This document shows positions 39,392 to 50,021 of a stretch of 64,000 bases of DNA, in pieces; within the stretch, counting starts at the first letter, position 1; each line of letters begins with the position of its first letter. A model generated the notes under the pieces. That model saw only the letters and a program-made list of their open reading frames with translations, ran no database searches and was not told where the DNA came from. The position numbers and the translations under genes were made by a program. Source of the DNA: Candida dubliniensis CD36 (Eukaryota; Ascomycota; Pichiomycetes; Serinales; Debaryomycetaceae). Where the stretch lies: NCBI RefSeq assembly GCF_000026945.1, contig NC_012860.1, positions 1,240,001 to 1,304,000 of the forward strand. The letters are read 5' to 3'.

Positions 39392-39430
39392 TCACGTGAT
39401 GGTGCTGGTTTTATCATATCGGTCACGTGA
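39392..39430. promoter_or_regulatory. Paired TCACGTGA boxes, Cbf1-type, upstream of DUG2
   Basis: Two perfect palindromic TCACGTGA boxes, 31 bases centre to centre (about three helical turns), 340-380 bases upstream of the DUG2 ATG. RTCACRTGA is the Cbf1 site. A third, ATCACATGA, lies at 39988-39996. Confidence 0.5.
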
Positions 39431-40952
39431 GTTCAACGCATCTTATATTTATATCAACAATATTGTGAACATACAAGTAATTACTATAGCTAAGGTTAAC
39501 AGTAAGAAAAGTACGGCATTATTATGAGTACACTTGACTATGATGGCTCATTGTTAATAAAGGTGAAGATAGTGTGAGATGAGGTATGTTATTTGTTTGT
39601 ATAATTTTTTTTAGTGAATAGTTTTTTACCAATTTTTGAACAAATTGGGGAGTAACATTGATGATCAAGTAATATCGGTAACAGATTGAAATCAAATTTT
39701 TGATATTGTATAATTATCAGCAGATTCATATAGTATGCAATATATGAATAATGTTTTAACCCATGACAACTCTGTTAAAAGTAATGCAAACAATAATTCA
39801 AGGAATATTCACTAAATACAAATCTCAATGGCAAGGCGTTATTTCTGAGATAATATACAAAACAATGGGGATTGCAGTAGATTATTGCATGCTTGTACAT
39901 ATAAATACATCCACAGACTGAAAGGGGAGGTATATATTTGATGTCTATATGTTGACTAAGACCATCTTTAAAAAAAAAATAAAAATGATCACATGACTCT
40001 TTACTCAAAACGGGTCAAGATGAAGAGATAGAGAGATAGAGATGGAGAGAGTGTGATAGTTGATTCACGCTGCATAATGGGGTATAAAGAAGAAAAAAGT
40101 GTTACTATTATAATTATGCAAAAAACGCCCTAGATTGGAATTCTTTCCATTGAATAATAATTGATTCCTAAATCCATCAAATCAAGAAAAAGATCATCGT
40201 CACTCCCATGTTTTCAATTGTTTTTTTTTTTTTCATCTCCATCTTAAATCACTTCTACAAATATAATAATTATTGAAAAGGCTAAGATGGCAAAATTATA
40301 TTCAAGATAATTGTCTTTATTAGATTGATTATAATATTGATCAGGATTATTTGTAAAAAAAAATCCTCCTTGTCTCTCCATTTTTACTCCTCCACCTCTT
40401 GAATAAACAATAATTATTAACTAACACCAGTTAAATAAGTAACAAGCAAAAGAAGTCTTGACAACGATTCAATGAATGGGGGGTTTAGAATGTGTTGAAA
40501 GAAGTTAAATTGCAAAAATAGGACACGCCCCCAACAACAACAACATCAAAGTCACACGACTCTTAGCCTAATAATAAAAAAAAAAAAAGAAACTTTTGAC
40601 AATTTTTAGATTTATTACACAAAACCCAACTACCTCCTATAATATCAACTTCAATACTTCTTCTGCCACCCCCACCCCCCCCCCCCCCTCAAGAATTTCA
40701 AGTAATGCTTATGCTGGTTTTAAATCTTGGAAAAGAGATTATTATTATAGTCGATATTAATCTAATGTATAATCGCCTATTAGTATTATTATTTCTTTTT
40801 ATTAATGTATGTATATGAGAGAGAAAGAGAGAAGAGAAAACAATAGCGAGAAATTAGAAAAGAAAGTAAACAGCGTGAAAGAAAGAAAGAATGAATGAGA
40901 GATGAGATTGAATTGATTGTCTATATTGAACACAAAATAAACTTGAAAATAG

Positions 40953-40962
40953 CCCACGTGGG
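40953..40962. promoter_or_regulatory. CCCACGTGGG palindrome, Pho4-type, upstream of PHO87
   Basis: Contains CACGTGGG, the high-affinity Pho4 form, on both strands, 700 bases before the PHO87 ATG. Confidence 0.45.
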
Positions 40963-41661
40963 GTCTGTCTTCAACTGTTATCAATGTACTAGTAAATGTT
41001 TTCAGCTTTGCCCTTCTTCAAAATCCTTTTATTTCTATTCTCCTGTTATACTTGAATATTCTTTTTTTTTTTTTCATAAACAAGACCAAAATGGAAGCAA
41101 TAAGGGAGCACGAACAATTTGATAGAAATACCAAGAATAAAAAAAAAAAGAGTAATTATACATTAAAAAGGGCATGATTTCTTTAATCTTGTTGATGTTA
41201 ATGTTAATGTTAATGAAATTTTGGTTTAAAGCCGAAAGAGAAAAAAATTTTATTTTTTTTTTATTTTTTTTCTTGTTCTGCTTTTGTCAATTCTTTCCTT
41301 CCCCTTTCACTTTCGCTTTCGCTTTCAAGCTTTTAAACCAAATTGAGTTAATCATCACACGATATTTAATTTTCTATTTCTTATAAATAATATATCCCTT
41401 TCCCTTTTCCTTTCACTTTTCCTTCCTAGCTAGCTCATTCCTTCTTTCTTGCTTATTTAAAAAGGGTTTCAAATCTTCTTTCCGTTATTTTTTTTTTTAA
41501 AGAAAATTTACCAAGAATTTTATTATTTGCATTAATTTCTTGTCTCCCAACCTGTCTTTTTTATATCTTGCATTTTGAAAATTTCTTAGGCGGTCTTAGA
41601 CAGATTAATAAACTATCAACAACAATTACAATTACACTTTTTGAATTGAACTACTATTACA

Positions 41662-44600
41662 ATGAAGTTTTCTCATTCATTAAAGTTTAATGCAGTTCCA
41701 GAATGGCAAGATAATTATATTAATTATCCAACATTGAAAAAAACTATTTATAAATTACAACAAGATCAAGTTATTAATAATGGAAATCAAGATCAAGGAT
41801 TTATTGTTGGTACTAATCAAACTACAGTTAGTCAATTGGTTGAAGATTTTGAACATAATCAAAGCAATACCATTAATACCACCACCACCACCACCAACAC
41901 CAATGATGGTGTTGCTGATGAAAAAATTAATAAACATAATCCATTTGGTGATAATATAATAAAACATCGATTAACTAAAAATATCATTTCTAAATTCAAA
42001 AGAAATAACAACAACAACAAAAACAACAACAACACTAGTAATGGCAGTGAAAGTGATTTAGAAATTAATCAAACTAGTTTAGATAATGAAAAAGAATCCG
42101 AAACTAAATCATTTACTGGTGAACTTGAATATACTTCAACTTCTTCTAATGGTGGTGGTGGTGGTAGTGGCAGTGGTAGTGGTGAGAATCATAATGATTC
42201 AATAAACAATGATAGTATAACTAAACATGAATTGATTTTACAACAAATTTTAAATTCTAATGATGAATCATACATTAATCCTCAATCATTAACTTTTGAT
42301 CCATTAAAAATTTTCACTAAACAATTAATTGGGGAATTAATTAAAATTAATTCATTTTATAATATTAAAGAATTTGAAATTTTCAAAAGTTATAATAATT
42401 TAATTCAAGATTTACAAAATCAAAATATTAATATTGATGATGTATTTAAATTCACTCAAGCTTATAATTATTCTGATGTTAATATAATAAATACTGATGA
42501 TCATCATCAATATCATTTAAAATCAACATTATCAAGAACAGTTACTAATGCTAGTGTTTTTGATACCATTAATCATATTGATAATGATTATGATAATGAT
42601 AACAATAATAATAAAGATGGCAACAATTATGATTTGGAGAAACAACCTAATACTACTACAATTGCCATTCATGATGATGATTCAGAGGATGAAGATGAAG
42701 ATGATGATGATGATGATGAAGAGGAAACTCATAGTCATGATTCAGTATTACTTAATCATACCCATTTTAATGTTAAACAACAATTGAAAATCACTTTAAA
42801 ACGTAAAGCCATTACATTATTTATTAATCTTTCTGAATTAAAATCATTTATTGAATTAAATAGAATTGGATTTACAAAAATTTGTAAAAAATTTGATAAA
42901 ACTTGTGGATTTTCAATTAAACAAGATTTTATTAATAATTTTTTACCTCAATATTCTCGAATATTTCAAATTAATACTATTCAAGATTTAGATTATAAAT
43001 TAAATCAAATTATTAAAATTTATGCCTTTTTATCTAATAAATTGGAAGGTAATGAAATTACTAAAGAAGATTTAGATAATATAAAATTTGAATTAAGATC
43101 TTATTTACGTGATCATATAGTTTTCGAAAGAAATACTGTTTGGAAAGATTTATTATCATTAGAAAAGAAATCTTATAATATTGATTTAGATAATTCTATT
43201 GTTCAACATAATAAAATGGGTGATGAAGGTCATATAATTAATTCCATGATGAATTTATCTTTGAAAAGAATTAATTTCCCTAAACCAATAATACGATTAA
43301 TAAAAATTGATCATATTGATATCCCAAAATTTTTGGTGACAACACAAATGCTTAAAATTATTATTATTGTTATTGTTTTCATTATATTATTATCTATTAA
43401 AACATTTAATGATCCAGTTCAAGGTCGTTGTTTAGCAGTATTAGTTGCTGCTGCTATGCTTTGGGCTTCAGAAGCATTACCTTTATACACTACAGCATTA
43501 TTAATCCCCCTTTTAGTTGTTACTTGTAAAGTTTGTAAAAATCCTGGTACTGATGATCCAATGGATGCTACAAAAGCTTCACAATATATTTTAGGAACAA
43601 TGTGGAATTCAACAATTATGATTTTAATTGGAGGTTTTACATTAGCAGCAGCATTATCAAAATATAATCTTGCCAAAATATTATCATCATATATTTTAGC
43701 ATTAGCAGGTACTAATCCAAGAAATGTTTTATTAGCAATTATGTCAGTTTCATTATTTCTTTCAATGTGGATTTCTAATGTTGCTGCTCCAGTATTATGT
43801 TTTTCATTAATTCAACCAGTTTTAAGAAGTATCCCTACAGAATCACCTGTAGCAAAAGCTTTAGTATTAGGTATTGCATTAGCATCTGATGTTGCTGGTA
43901 TGGCATCACCTATTGCATCACCACAAAATGTTATTGCTCTTGAATCAATGAATCCAAACCCAGGATGGGGGAAATGGTTTGCTGTAGCATTACCAGTGGC
44001 AATTATAAGTTTAATATTAATTTGGGTGGAATTATTTATGACATTTAAAATTAATAATGTTAAAATTAAAAAATTTAAACCTATTAAAGAAAAATTAACT
44101 ATGAAACAATGGTTTGTATTTGCTGTAACTTTAACTACCATTCTTTTATGGTGTGTTATGCAAAAAGTTGATGGAACATTTGGTGAATCAGGGATAATTA
44201 CTTGTATACCAATTGTATTATTTTTCGGTACAGGATTATTAAAAGTTGATGATTTAAATAATTATCCTTGGTCAATTGTAATGTTAGCTATGGGTGGTAT
44301 TGCATTAGGTAAAGCAGTAACTTCATCAGGTTTATTGAAAACTATTGCTTTAGCTTTACAAAAAAAAATTATGCATTATGATGCTATTGTTGTATTAATT
44401 ATTTTTGGAGTATTGATTTTAGTAGTAGCTACATTTGTTAGTCATACTGTATCAGCACTTATTATTATTCCTTTAGTTAAAGAAGTTGGTGATTCATTAC
44501 CTAAACCTCATCCATTAATGCTTATTATGGGAGTGACATTAATTGCTTCAGGGGCAATGGGATTACCAACTTCAGGGTTCCCCAATGTAACAGCAATTGG

Positions 44601-44733
44601 AATGAGAGATGAAGTTGGTAAACCTTATTTAACAGTTAATTTATTTATTACTAGAGGTGTCCCAGCAAGTATTATTGTTTATATTTGTATTATAACTATT
44701 GGTTATGGTATTATGTCAACCATGAACTTTTAA
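41662..44733 (+). CDS. PHO87: SPX-domain phosphate transporter, Pho87/Pho90 type
   Basis: A 1023-residue low-affinity phosphate transporter of the plasma membrane. The N-terminal SPX domain begins at once (MKFSHSLKFNAVPEWQDNYINYPTLKKTIYKLQ) and resumes around residues 205-250 and 373-480 after low-complexity inserts (Asn, Gly-Ser, Asp/Glu). LSELKSFIELNRIGFTKICKKFDK is the inositol-polyphosphate-binding SPX helix with its lysines. From about 560 to the end there is an SLC13/DASS-type transporter with about 12 membrane segments (RCLAVLVAAAMLWASEALPLY, TMWNSTIMILIGGFTLAAAL, MWISNVAAPVLCFSL, FVSHTVSALIIIPLVKE, SGAMGLPTSGFPNVTA). Yeast Pho87 and Pho90 have the same layout and are about 880-920 residues. 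Phosphate control is suggested by the Pho4-type site upstream. Confidence 0.92.
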   Translation: MKFSHSLKFNAVPEWQDNYINYPTLKKTIYKLQQDQVINNGNQDQGFIVGTNQTTVSQLVEDFEHNQSNTINTTTTTTNTNDGVADEKINKHNPFGDNIIKHRLTKNIISKFKRNNNNNKNNNNTSNGSESDLEINQTSLDNEKESETKSFTGELEYTSTSSNGGGGGSGSGSGENHNDSINNDSITKHELILQQILNSNDESYINPQSLTFDPLKIFTKQLIGELIKINSFYNIKEFEIFKSYNNLIQDLQNQNINIDDVFKFTQAYNYSDVNIINTDDHHQYHLKSTLSRTVTNASVFDTINHIDNDYDNDNNNNKDGNNYDLEKQPNTTTIAIHDDDSEDEDEDDDDDDEEETHSHDSVLLNHTHFNVKQQLKITLKRKAITLFINLSELKSFIELNRIGFTKICKKFDKTCGFSIKQDFINNFLPQYSRIFQINTIQDLDYKLNQIIKIYAFLSNKLEGNEITKEDLDNIKFELRSYLRDHIVFERNTVWKDLLSLEKKSYNIDLDNSIVQHNKMGDEGHIINSMMNLSLKRINFPKPIIRLIKIDHIDIPKFLVTTQMLKIIIIVIVFIILLSIKTFNDPVQGRCLAVLVAAAMLWASEALPLYTTALLIPLLVVTCKVCKNPGTDDPMDATKASQYILGTMWNSTIMILIGGFTLAAALSKYNLAKILSSYILALAGTNPRNVLLAIMSVSLFLSMWISNVAAPVLCFSLIQPVLRSIPTESPVAKALVLGIALASDVAGMASPIASPQNVIALESMNPNPGWGKWFAVALPVAIISLILIWVELFMTFKINNVKIKKFKPIKEKLTMKQWFVFAVTLTTILLWCVMQKVDGTFGESGIITCIPIVLFFGTGLLKVDDLNNYPWSIVMLAMGGIALGKAVTSSGLLKTIALALQKKIMHYDAIVVLIIFGVLILVVATFVSHTVSALIIIPLVKEVGDSLPKPHPLMLIMGVTLIASGAMGLPTSGFPNVTAIGMRDEVGKPYLTVNLFITRGVPASIIVYICIITIGYGIMSTMNF

Positions 44734-45227
44734 AGTTATAGAGATATTTAGTGTTTCAGGGGTTTGATTTTTTGGTTTAGATATATATACGTATTATTAT
44801 TCAACATTAATTTAAAGCATAACTCTTGGTAAAACTTATCATATAAGACTTCAATAGATTTGATTTCATATTTCTTATAAATATTCAATGAAGAATAGAA
44901 ATAAATGAAAGAATTTTTTGTGAAAGATAGTATACCCATCAACTTTACAAGAGATTATACGATTATACACTAGTAATTAATTATATTGATTAACACAACA
45001 TCATCTATTTGAAAACTAAAAACACTGTTATGAAATAAACAAAACTACGACCTTCCTTCCCCCCCCCCCCTCCCCACATCCCTCCAATAAAACAAGGGCT
45101 AAATATAATTGGTATTAAAAATTATTTGTAAACTAAACTAGAAAAAAAAGAAACCTTCATTTTTGAAAGGTGAAATGAAATTCCAAATATTGTAGATCAA
45201 CAATGAATATTGCTACTCTATTTGAGT
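44734..45227. other. Intergenic region between convergent genes
   Basis: A 494-base 3'-3' gap between PHO87 and the next secreted-protein gene, with a C run at 45061-45070. No gene is supported; the 64-codon ORF inside is not credible. Confidence 0.6.
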
Positions 45228-46460
45228 TTATTTTTTGATTCCATACATATTATCTTGTAATCTTTGATAAGCACCAGCATCATCCATTCTTTTAAATAAA
45301 GTAGCTAATCCTGGAGAATAAGTTGGATCAGTTAAAATATATTGTAATGAATCACTTAAAATATTTTCTTTTTTAGCATATTCATAATAAGTATCCAAAG
45401 GTAAATCATTAATAATCCCACTTTCATAAACTCTTTTAGTTAAAGTTTTCACCAAAGTACCTAGATTTTGATTTTCAGTAATTTGCATAATTGTAGGGAC
45501 AATTATATTTGATTGATTTAAAGCTTTTAAAATATCATTAGCTGAAGCTTGAATTAATGATGATTGAGCAACACTATTACCAACATTACTAATAAATTGA
45601 TTCAATGAACCAGAATATTGATTATCATCACGTTTAATGGCAATATTATTAAGAAATTCATTTAAAGAACCAGAATATTCATCATCTTCTTGATTTGTAG
45701 AATCTTTATTAATTATCACATCTTCCACTTGATTTTTATTGTTACCAATTTTTGATTGATTAGTTGAATTAGTATTGGCTTTACTAGTTGTATTAACTAC
45801 TAAATTAGCAATATAAGGAATAGTCAAATCTTCACCATTTCCTAATCCAGCTAATAACCAACCAATCCATACATTATCAGGAGAACCTAAAATTCCTCCA
45901 ACTAAATCAGCCAATTTAGCATTATTGGCATTATCTAATAATAATCCACTAGCTACTGATTGAATTAAACCAGAACTTAAAACTGCATTTAAAATTTCAG
46001 TTGTATTTAAATCAATATTTATTCCAGATAATAATAATGATGATGATGATGAAGAAGAAGATTGATTACCACTCATAATGGTGGAAAGTAAACTCACAGT
46101 ATAATTTGCTAAATTATCCATTTTTGTTTGTGATGATGTAATATCTGATACAATATCAGGAATTATACCTGATTGTTCAACTGATTGTAATAAAGAAGAA
46201 ATTGAATTCACAGTATTTTCATCACGTTTAATTTTTATATATTGATTCACTCCATCTGTATTTTCCTTTTGTTCTTCAGTGGTGAATAATGATGTAAATT
46301 GGTCTAATAAATAATTATATTTAGAATAATCAGGATCTTGATCATCAAATGAATGTATTGTTGAAGTGATCGTTTCTGATGATGATTGTAGACATAAGGC
46401 TAGTGGAGAAAACCCTAGAGTTATTATTGGGGCAATGATTGATAATGATGGTAATTTCAT
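45228..46460 (-). CDS. Secreted Kex2-type proprotein with duplicated YSGSL motif
   Basis: No named gene recognised. The 410-residue product has a signal peptide (about 1-23: MKLPSLSIIAPIITLGFSPL onwards). Lys-Arg sites lie at 78-79, near 275, near 341 and at 390-391. Helical, hydrophobic/Asn/Ser-rich modules include LLQSVEQSGIIPDIVSDI and ILNAVLSSGLIQSVASGL, repeated with the pattern (S/G)-G-[LI]. The motif D-D-x-Y-S-G-S-L-x-x-F-[LI]-x-N occurs twice in tandem, one copy directly after Lys-Arg. It is paralogous to the divergent gene at 48630-50021, where the motif also follows Lys-Arg. Sequons are plentiful. There is no GPI tail (ends in YGIKK), so a soluble secreted product is expected. The role is unknown. 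Confidence 0.72.
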   Translation of the reverse strand: MKLPSLSIIAPIITLGFSPLALCLQSSSETITSTIHSFDDQDPDYSKYNYLLDQFTSLFTTEEQKENTDGVNQYIKIKRDENTVNSISSLLQSVEQSGIIPDIVSDITSSQTKMDNLANYTVSLLSTIMSGNQSSSSSSSSLLLSGINIDLNTTEILNAVLSSGLIQSVASGLLLDNANNAKLADLVGGILGSPDNVWIGWLLAGLGNGEDLTIPYIANLVVNTTSKANTNSTNQSKIGNNKNQVEDVIINKDSTNQEDDEYSGSLNEFLNNIAIKRDDNQYSGSLNQFISNVGNSVAQSSLIQASANDILKALNQSNIIVPTIMQITENQNLGTLVKTLTKRVYESGIINDLPLDTYYEYAKKENILSDSLQYILTDPTYSPGLATLFKRMDDAGAYQRLQDNMYGIKK

Positions 46461-48629
46461 ATTGATTAAAAAGTTGTAGATATTATTAGTTATGTGTGTA
46501 TGTATATCGAATGAGTTTTGATTATTGGGAAAAACAATTCAAATATCTTTTTTAAATATGAATATGAATTTGCAAAAAAAAAATAAAGGATTGATATAAA
46601 TATAAATATAAATATATATATGCGTAAGTATAAGTATAAGTATGATGAAGTTATAGTTTAAAATATTTTTTTGGGTATAATATGATTAAGCCATACTATT
46701 GTCTGTCGTTTCCTTTTCTTTTTATAAATTAGACCAACAAAAATTTTATAAATATAAGAAAACAGAAATAAAAAAAAAAAAAAGAAAAATTGAACGATGT
46801 GGTTGATGATATAAAGTAGAAATATGAATATATATATATATATGTATGTATGTTGATGATACGATTTTATTAAAAATTTCCTTAAATTGTTTAATTTTTT
46901 TAATTTCCTTAAATTGAAAGCCTTGCTTTGTTTAGTTTATTCTTCTGATACAGGGGGGGGTGGGGGTAAAAAAAAGCAAATAGAGAGACGAAGAAGGGGG
47001 CAAAACAACTTATCTACAGTAGTAGTAGTAGTATTACTATTTGTTATTGTTTTAACTGAGTTTATAAGTTTAATAGAAGTGGTAATAAACATTAAGTTTA
47101 AACCAAATCAAGTAAAAAAAAAAAAAGTATGTACACCAGAAAGGTTGATGTTGATGTTGATGTTGATGATGATGCAGGAGAGAGTATATGCATGTATGTA
47201 TCCTCCCCAAAGAGGAGATATTCAACATGAATTCAAATATAGTTAGTAACTCTGTTGTGGTCTGTGGTGGTTTGTGTCCTTCATCTTAATTCACATGAAA
47301 TCAACTAATTTCCTAATTAGGAAAGTGTTCCAAAATGCTTCGGTTTTTTTTTTTTCATTTCTTTTTTCGTTTTTCCGCTTTTCCGCTTTTCTTTCTTTTC
47401 CTATTTTCCCACTCTTTAATGGTCTTTGTTATTTTATTAAAATTGAATAAATTAGCTAACAATTAACTATTCATAATTAACTACCAACACTTTATTGAAC
47501 TTCATCATCATCAGACTACAATTTACTTTACATATTGATGGATATTCTCTATTGTTTAAACGATAACCCAACAATTTTTCATTTTGCGGTTTTGTATTCT
47601 CTTATTGCATTGTTAAATGTATGGGATAGGGATAAGATGAGCACCAACAAGACTCGCTAACGCCGCTTCTATAATTTATTCATCGTATAAAATATAGAAA
47701 ATCATTCTACTAATAATATAACTTTGGCTCAATAAAGGATCCTCTATATATATATATCTTACATAAGCTTTAGTATATGGTCAAATACAAATTACACAAA
47801 ACAAAGCTTTTTTTTTTTTTTGTTTTTTTAAGGACCCAACAGAAAAATCTCCCAATTAGGAAATGTTATAATCACCATCATCCACCACCATCATCACCAA
47901 ATTTACTTTAACTATTGATTGTTTATTGATCAAACGACTGCAAAAATGGATTTAGTAAACTTCTTCACCCTTTTTTTTTGTGATATTTTACTTATTACAC
48001 AACAACTACAACAACAATAGCAATAGCAAATTCTACTCACCCAAAAAATTATACAGTACTCAACAATCTATTAACCAAGTATAGTTAAAACCCATTTATA
48101 TTCAAATTACCCAATTAAGTTACAACTCAACATAAAACATCAACTTACGTTTATTCATTCATCTAATTTGCTTCTTCATAATGTTGTATGATGTTTCTTA
48201 ATCCTATTCTTTTTATTCCTTTTTTTTTTTTTTTGTTTTTATGAATCGTTTAAATTCTTCTGTTAATTTCTTATAGTTTCTCTTTATTGTAAATTATTAT
48301 TATTATTATTATCCTATAATTGTCAATTACCTTATTAATAGTATTTATAATTTTGATAATCACCAATTTTTGGATTTGGATTTGACTTTCCTTTTTTTTT
48401 TTTTGTATTATAGAAGTCTGTTTCCCTGTTTTAAGGTTTTGAATAAATTTGTTTCAATTCAATTCAATTCAATTCAAATCAATTTAAATCAACATTTTAA
48501 CTTGTCATTGACTTTATATATATATTGACAGTTGTTTAACAGAGTATTATAATACATTTCAAATCACTATTTCCACCACTCTTACTACTACTACATAAGA
48601 TACAAAAACATTATCACTTGACTCAAAGA
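46461..48629. other. Divergent 2.2-kb region between two secreted paralogues
   Basis: Shared upstream region of two divergent family members. It has TATA-like AT runs (46607-46621), TA/AG repeats, GTA-type and GATGTT repeats (47019-47033, 47146-47165), T tracts (47812-47822, 48221-48235), and a TTCAA-type run at 48455-48478. Two divergent paralogues sharing one large region suggest shared control. Confidence 0.6.
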
Positions 48630-50021
48630 ATGCAATTTTTATTCACATTTATATTTCTACTTATACCATTAGTATATTCATTACCAGCCGCATCACCTAA
48701 ATCAGGAACAGATTTTGATTTCAATCAAGAAATTGAACAATTTGTGGAAAAAACATTTAATCAAGATGATCCTGCTTCAGTAGCAGCAGCAGCTTCATTA
48801 CAAGAATTTTTAATCGATGTATTCAATTATGATGATAACAAAAATCAAGAAGAAAAAGAAGAAGAAGAAGCTTTAAAAGTTTTTGAAAAACGTGATGCTA
48901 GTACTGAACAAACCATTGAAGGTGTCTTAGTTGCCGTTAATAATTCAGGAGTCATTTGGAATTTATTAGATTCAATTGCTAATGATCCTTCACGTATTGA
49001 ATATATTGGTAATTTAACTAGTTCATTCTTGAAAAATTATAATATCACTTTAAATATTGCTGATTTAATTCTGGAATCAAGTTCTTTAACGGAAAACTTG
49101 AATATAACTGGTCTTTTATCAGCAGTAGAAAATTCTGGTTTAATTACTTCATTATTAGATGGGATTTTATTAGATGAAAATTTTAGACCTCGTTTAGTTG
49201 ATTTAATTGATCGTCTTGTATTATCACAAAAAGATGTTTTATTATATATTTTTGCTGGAGTTTTATCTAAACGTGATTTCATCATTGATAGTAATTTAGT
49301 TAATGTTTTGCTTAAACGTGCTACCAATGATGATCCATATTCCGGTTCTTTAGGAAGTTTCCTTAATAATGCTGCAAGTACCATTTTATCATCTTCATTA
49401 GTTTCTAATGCTGCTGCTGATGTTTTAAATGCTTTAAATGATACTGGATTCCTTGTTTATGCCACGAAAAGATTCCTTTCATCTGATGCTTATGTTAATA
49501 TGACAGTGGCTTTAGTTAATGATATTGTATCATCATCAAGTGTTACCATTGATACTAGTGGATTAAATTTAACTGAATTGGTCACTAGTGCTCTTGGTAA
49601 TCCAAAGGAAATTGCTGCATTGGTTGGTGCATTATTATCAGGTGATTCATCAGCTCAAACTTCACAACTTTCTAATATTTTGGGTAAATATTCCGGTGCT
49701 CTTAGTCAAATCCTTCAAGATTTAGAAAAGAAAGGATTATTTGCTGAATTAAACAGTTATATTTTTGGTGATTCAACTACTAAAACATCTGCCACTGCCA
49801 CTGCTACTGCTACATCCAGTAGTAATAATGATAAAGATGTTGCCAATAATAACAAGGATGCTGCCAATAGTGGTAGTGCAACAAGTAATAGTCAAACTTC
49901 TACTAACACTAAACGTGCTTCTAATGGTGCTGGTGCTGTTATTTACACTGGTTCAAATACCCAAACCACATTTTTCAAAGCATTGTCTATTTTATTTGGT
50001 GGTGCTTTATTATTCTTGTAA
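48630..50021 (+). CDS. GPI-type secreted Kex2 proprotein, paralogue of 45228-46460
   Basis: No named gene recognised. A frame exists from a TTG at 48618, but the real start is the ATG at 48630, giving a clean signal peptide ([20 protein letters not shown]) and 463 residues. Lys-Arg sites are at 87-88, 214-215 and 229-230; the last is followed by [17 protein letters not shown], the family motif. Repeated helical modules ([42 protein letters not shown]) match those of the divergent neighbour. The C-terminal Ser/Thr/Asn linker (about 385-430) is followed by a hydrophobic tail ([18 protein letters not shown]), a GPI signal with a likely omega site around SNGAG. So this is probably a wall- or membrane-attached version of the soluble neighbour. 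Confidence 0.74.
   Translation: MQFLFTFIFLLIPLVYSLPAASPKSGTDFDFNQEIEQFVEKTFNQDDPASVAAAASLQEFLIDVFNYDDNKNQEEKEEEEALKVFEKRDASTEQTIEGVLVAVNNSGVIWNLLDSIANDPSRIEYIGNLTSSFLKNYNITLNIADLILESSSLTENLNITGLLSAVENSGLITSLLDGILLDENFRPRLVDLIDRLVLSQKDVLLYIFAGVLSKRDFIIDSNLVNVLLKRATNDDPYSGSLGSFLNNAASTILSSSLVSNAAADVLNALNDTGFLVYATKRFLSSDAYVNMTVALVNDIVSSSSVTIDTSGLNLTELVTSALGNPKEIAALVGALLSGDSSAQTSQLSNILGKYSGALSQILQDLEKKGLFAELNSYIFGDSTTKTSATATATATSSSNNDKDVANNNKDAANSGSATSNSQTSTNTKRASNGAGAVIYTGSNTQTTFFKALSILFGGALLFL

Larger units (their letters stand above)
39051..41661. other. Divergent 2.6-kb region, DUG2 / PHO87
   Basis: Contains two TCACGTGA boxes (39392-39399, 39423-39430), an ATCACATGA (39988-39996), a CCCACGTGGG palindrome (40953-40962), a GATAGA-type run (40025-40050), a C14 run (40675-40688) and CT/CTTTCG-rich tracts (41296-41330). 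No gene is supported; ORFs here are short and composition-driven. Confidence 0.6.

Noticed and set aside
48618..48629. Upstream start of the GPI-type secreted protein
   Set aside because: The codon at 48618 is TTG; the ATG at 48630 leads directly into the signal peptide.
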